Below, in pieces: positions 5,291-5,399 of a stretch of 5,399 bases of DNA (within the stretch, counting starts at the first letter, position 1; every line of letters starts with the position of its first letter). The translations under genes and the position numbers were made by a program. The notes under the pieces were generated by a model, which ran no database searches, was not told where the DNA came from, and saw only the letters and a list, made by a program, of their open reading frames with translations. Source of the stretch: Flavipsychrobacter sp. (GTDB taxonomy: Bacteria; Bacteroidota; Bacteroidia; Chitinophagales; Chitinophagaceae); contig JAJNBR010000216.1 in assembly GCA_021156265.1 (NCBI GenBank), forward strand, positions 1 through 5,399, in the 5' to 3' direction.

Positions 5291-5320
5291 AGTTCCCCCT
5301 TTGAAGGGGGCGGAGGGGGA
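5291..5320. repeat. Dispersed-repeat-like C/G hairpin
   Basis: CCCCCTT (5295-5301) pairs with AAGGGGG (5304-5310), then a second G-rich unit GGAGGGGGATG follows. The combination of TTCCCCCTTTGAAGGGGG with a trailing GGAGGGGGATGT is a pattern I recall from scattered intergenic repeats in Bacteroidota; this recollection has not been checked here. Confidence 0.55.
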
Positions 5321-5370
5321 TGTCCACTCGCGCAGGATACCCGAATTCACGAGGTGGCTGGCTGCTTTTC

Positions 5371-5390
5371 CGCTATAAATATTTTTAGCG
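5371..5390. repeat. 20-bp near-perfect palindrome at the right edge
   Basis: CGCTATAAAT and ATTTTTAGCG form a 20-bp palindrome with a single mismatched pair (5376/5385). It is AT-rich in the centre. It may be part of the neighbouring dispersed repeat or a protein-binding site; nothing more can be said from one copy. Confidence 0.5.
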
Positions 5391-5399
5391 CGCGGCCAT

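Larger units (their letters stand above)
5279..5399 (-). other. Right-edge segment, possible tail of a convergent gene
   Basis: On the reverse strand one frame is open from the edge for 39 codons (KNIYSGKAASHLVNSGILRE near its middle) to a TAG at 5279-5281 inside the terminator arm. A second frame is open to a TGA at 5347-5349 (RALKIFIAEKQPATS). A convergent gene would fit the symmetric terminator. However, the longer frame runs through a repeat-like hairpin and neither tail was recognised, so the two frames cannot be separated and the segment may be non-coding. Confidence 0.25.

Overview
The window looks like chromosomal DNA from a member of the Bacteroidota, probably near Chitinophagaceae/Sphingobacteriia. 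The evidence is a protein ending in a type IX secretion (T9SS) sorting domain, TAnnTTTG-type promoter boxes, A-rich leaders without clear Shine-Dalgarno sites, and a TonB that begins with the MDINKILKSDYLDILFEGRN-type N-terminus usual in this phylum. Placement below phylum is inference.

Layout. Positions 1-753 (+) hold the C-terminal end of a large secreted Ig-like-domain protein with a T9SS type A tail. A symmetric terminator (770-799) separates it from the convergent ppa gene (819-1382, -), a complete family I inorganic pyrophosphatase. Upstream of ppa, at about 1399-1678, lies a 280-bp segment bounded by imperfect inverted repeats of about 42 bp. It contains a shrunken GxxExxY-family gene (1443-1625, -) in which the start of the family is joined directly to its end, with the core missing. 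Beyond the segment, at 1691-1698 (-), is a TACCTTTG promoter box. If the segment were removed, this box would sit about 30 bp from the ppa start codon, so the segment appears to have inserted between ppa and its promoter. Positions 1679-2057 carry no gene but hold promoters for both directions and an 8-bp dyad.

Positions 2058-5227 (+) are a TonB energy-transduction operon: exbB (MotA/TolQ/ExbB proton channel), two different exbD genes, and tonB. ExbB and the two ExbD proteins should form the inner-membrane proton-driven motor. TonB, with a 12-proline run and a C-terminal TonB domain, should transmit that energy across the periplasm to TonB-dependent outer-membrane transporters, none of which is encoded here. 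A REP-like dispersed repeat sits between the two exbD genes. A perfect 19-bp-stem terminator (5244-5285) ends the operon. The last ~110 bp hold another dispersed-repeat-like hairpin, a near-perfect palindrome and possibly the tail of a convergent gene.

The part most worth attention is the inverted-repeat-bounded GxxExxY remnant and its position between ppa and a promoter. The rest is conventional, apart from the repeats noted below.
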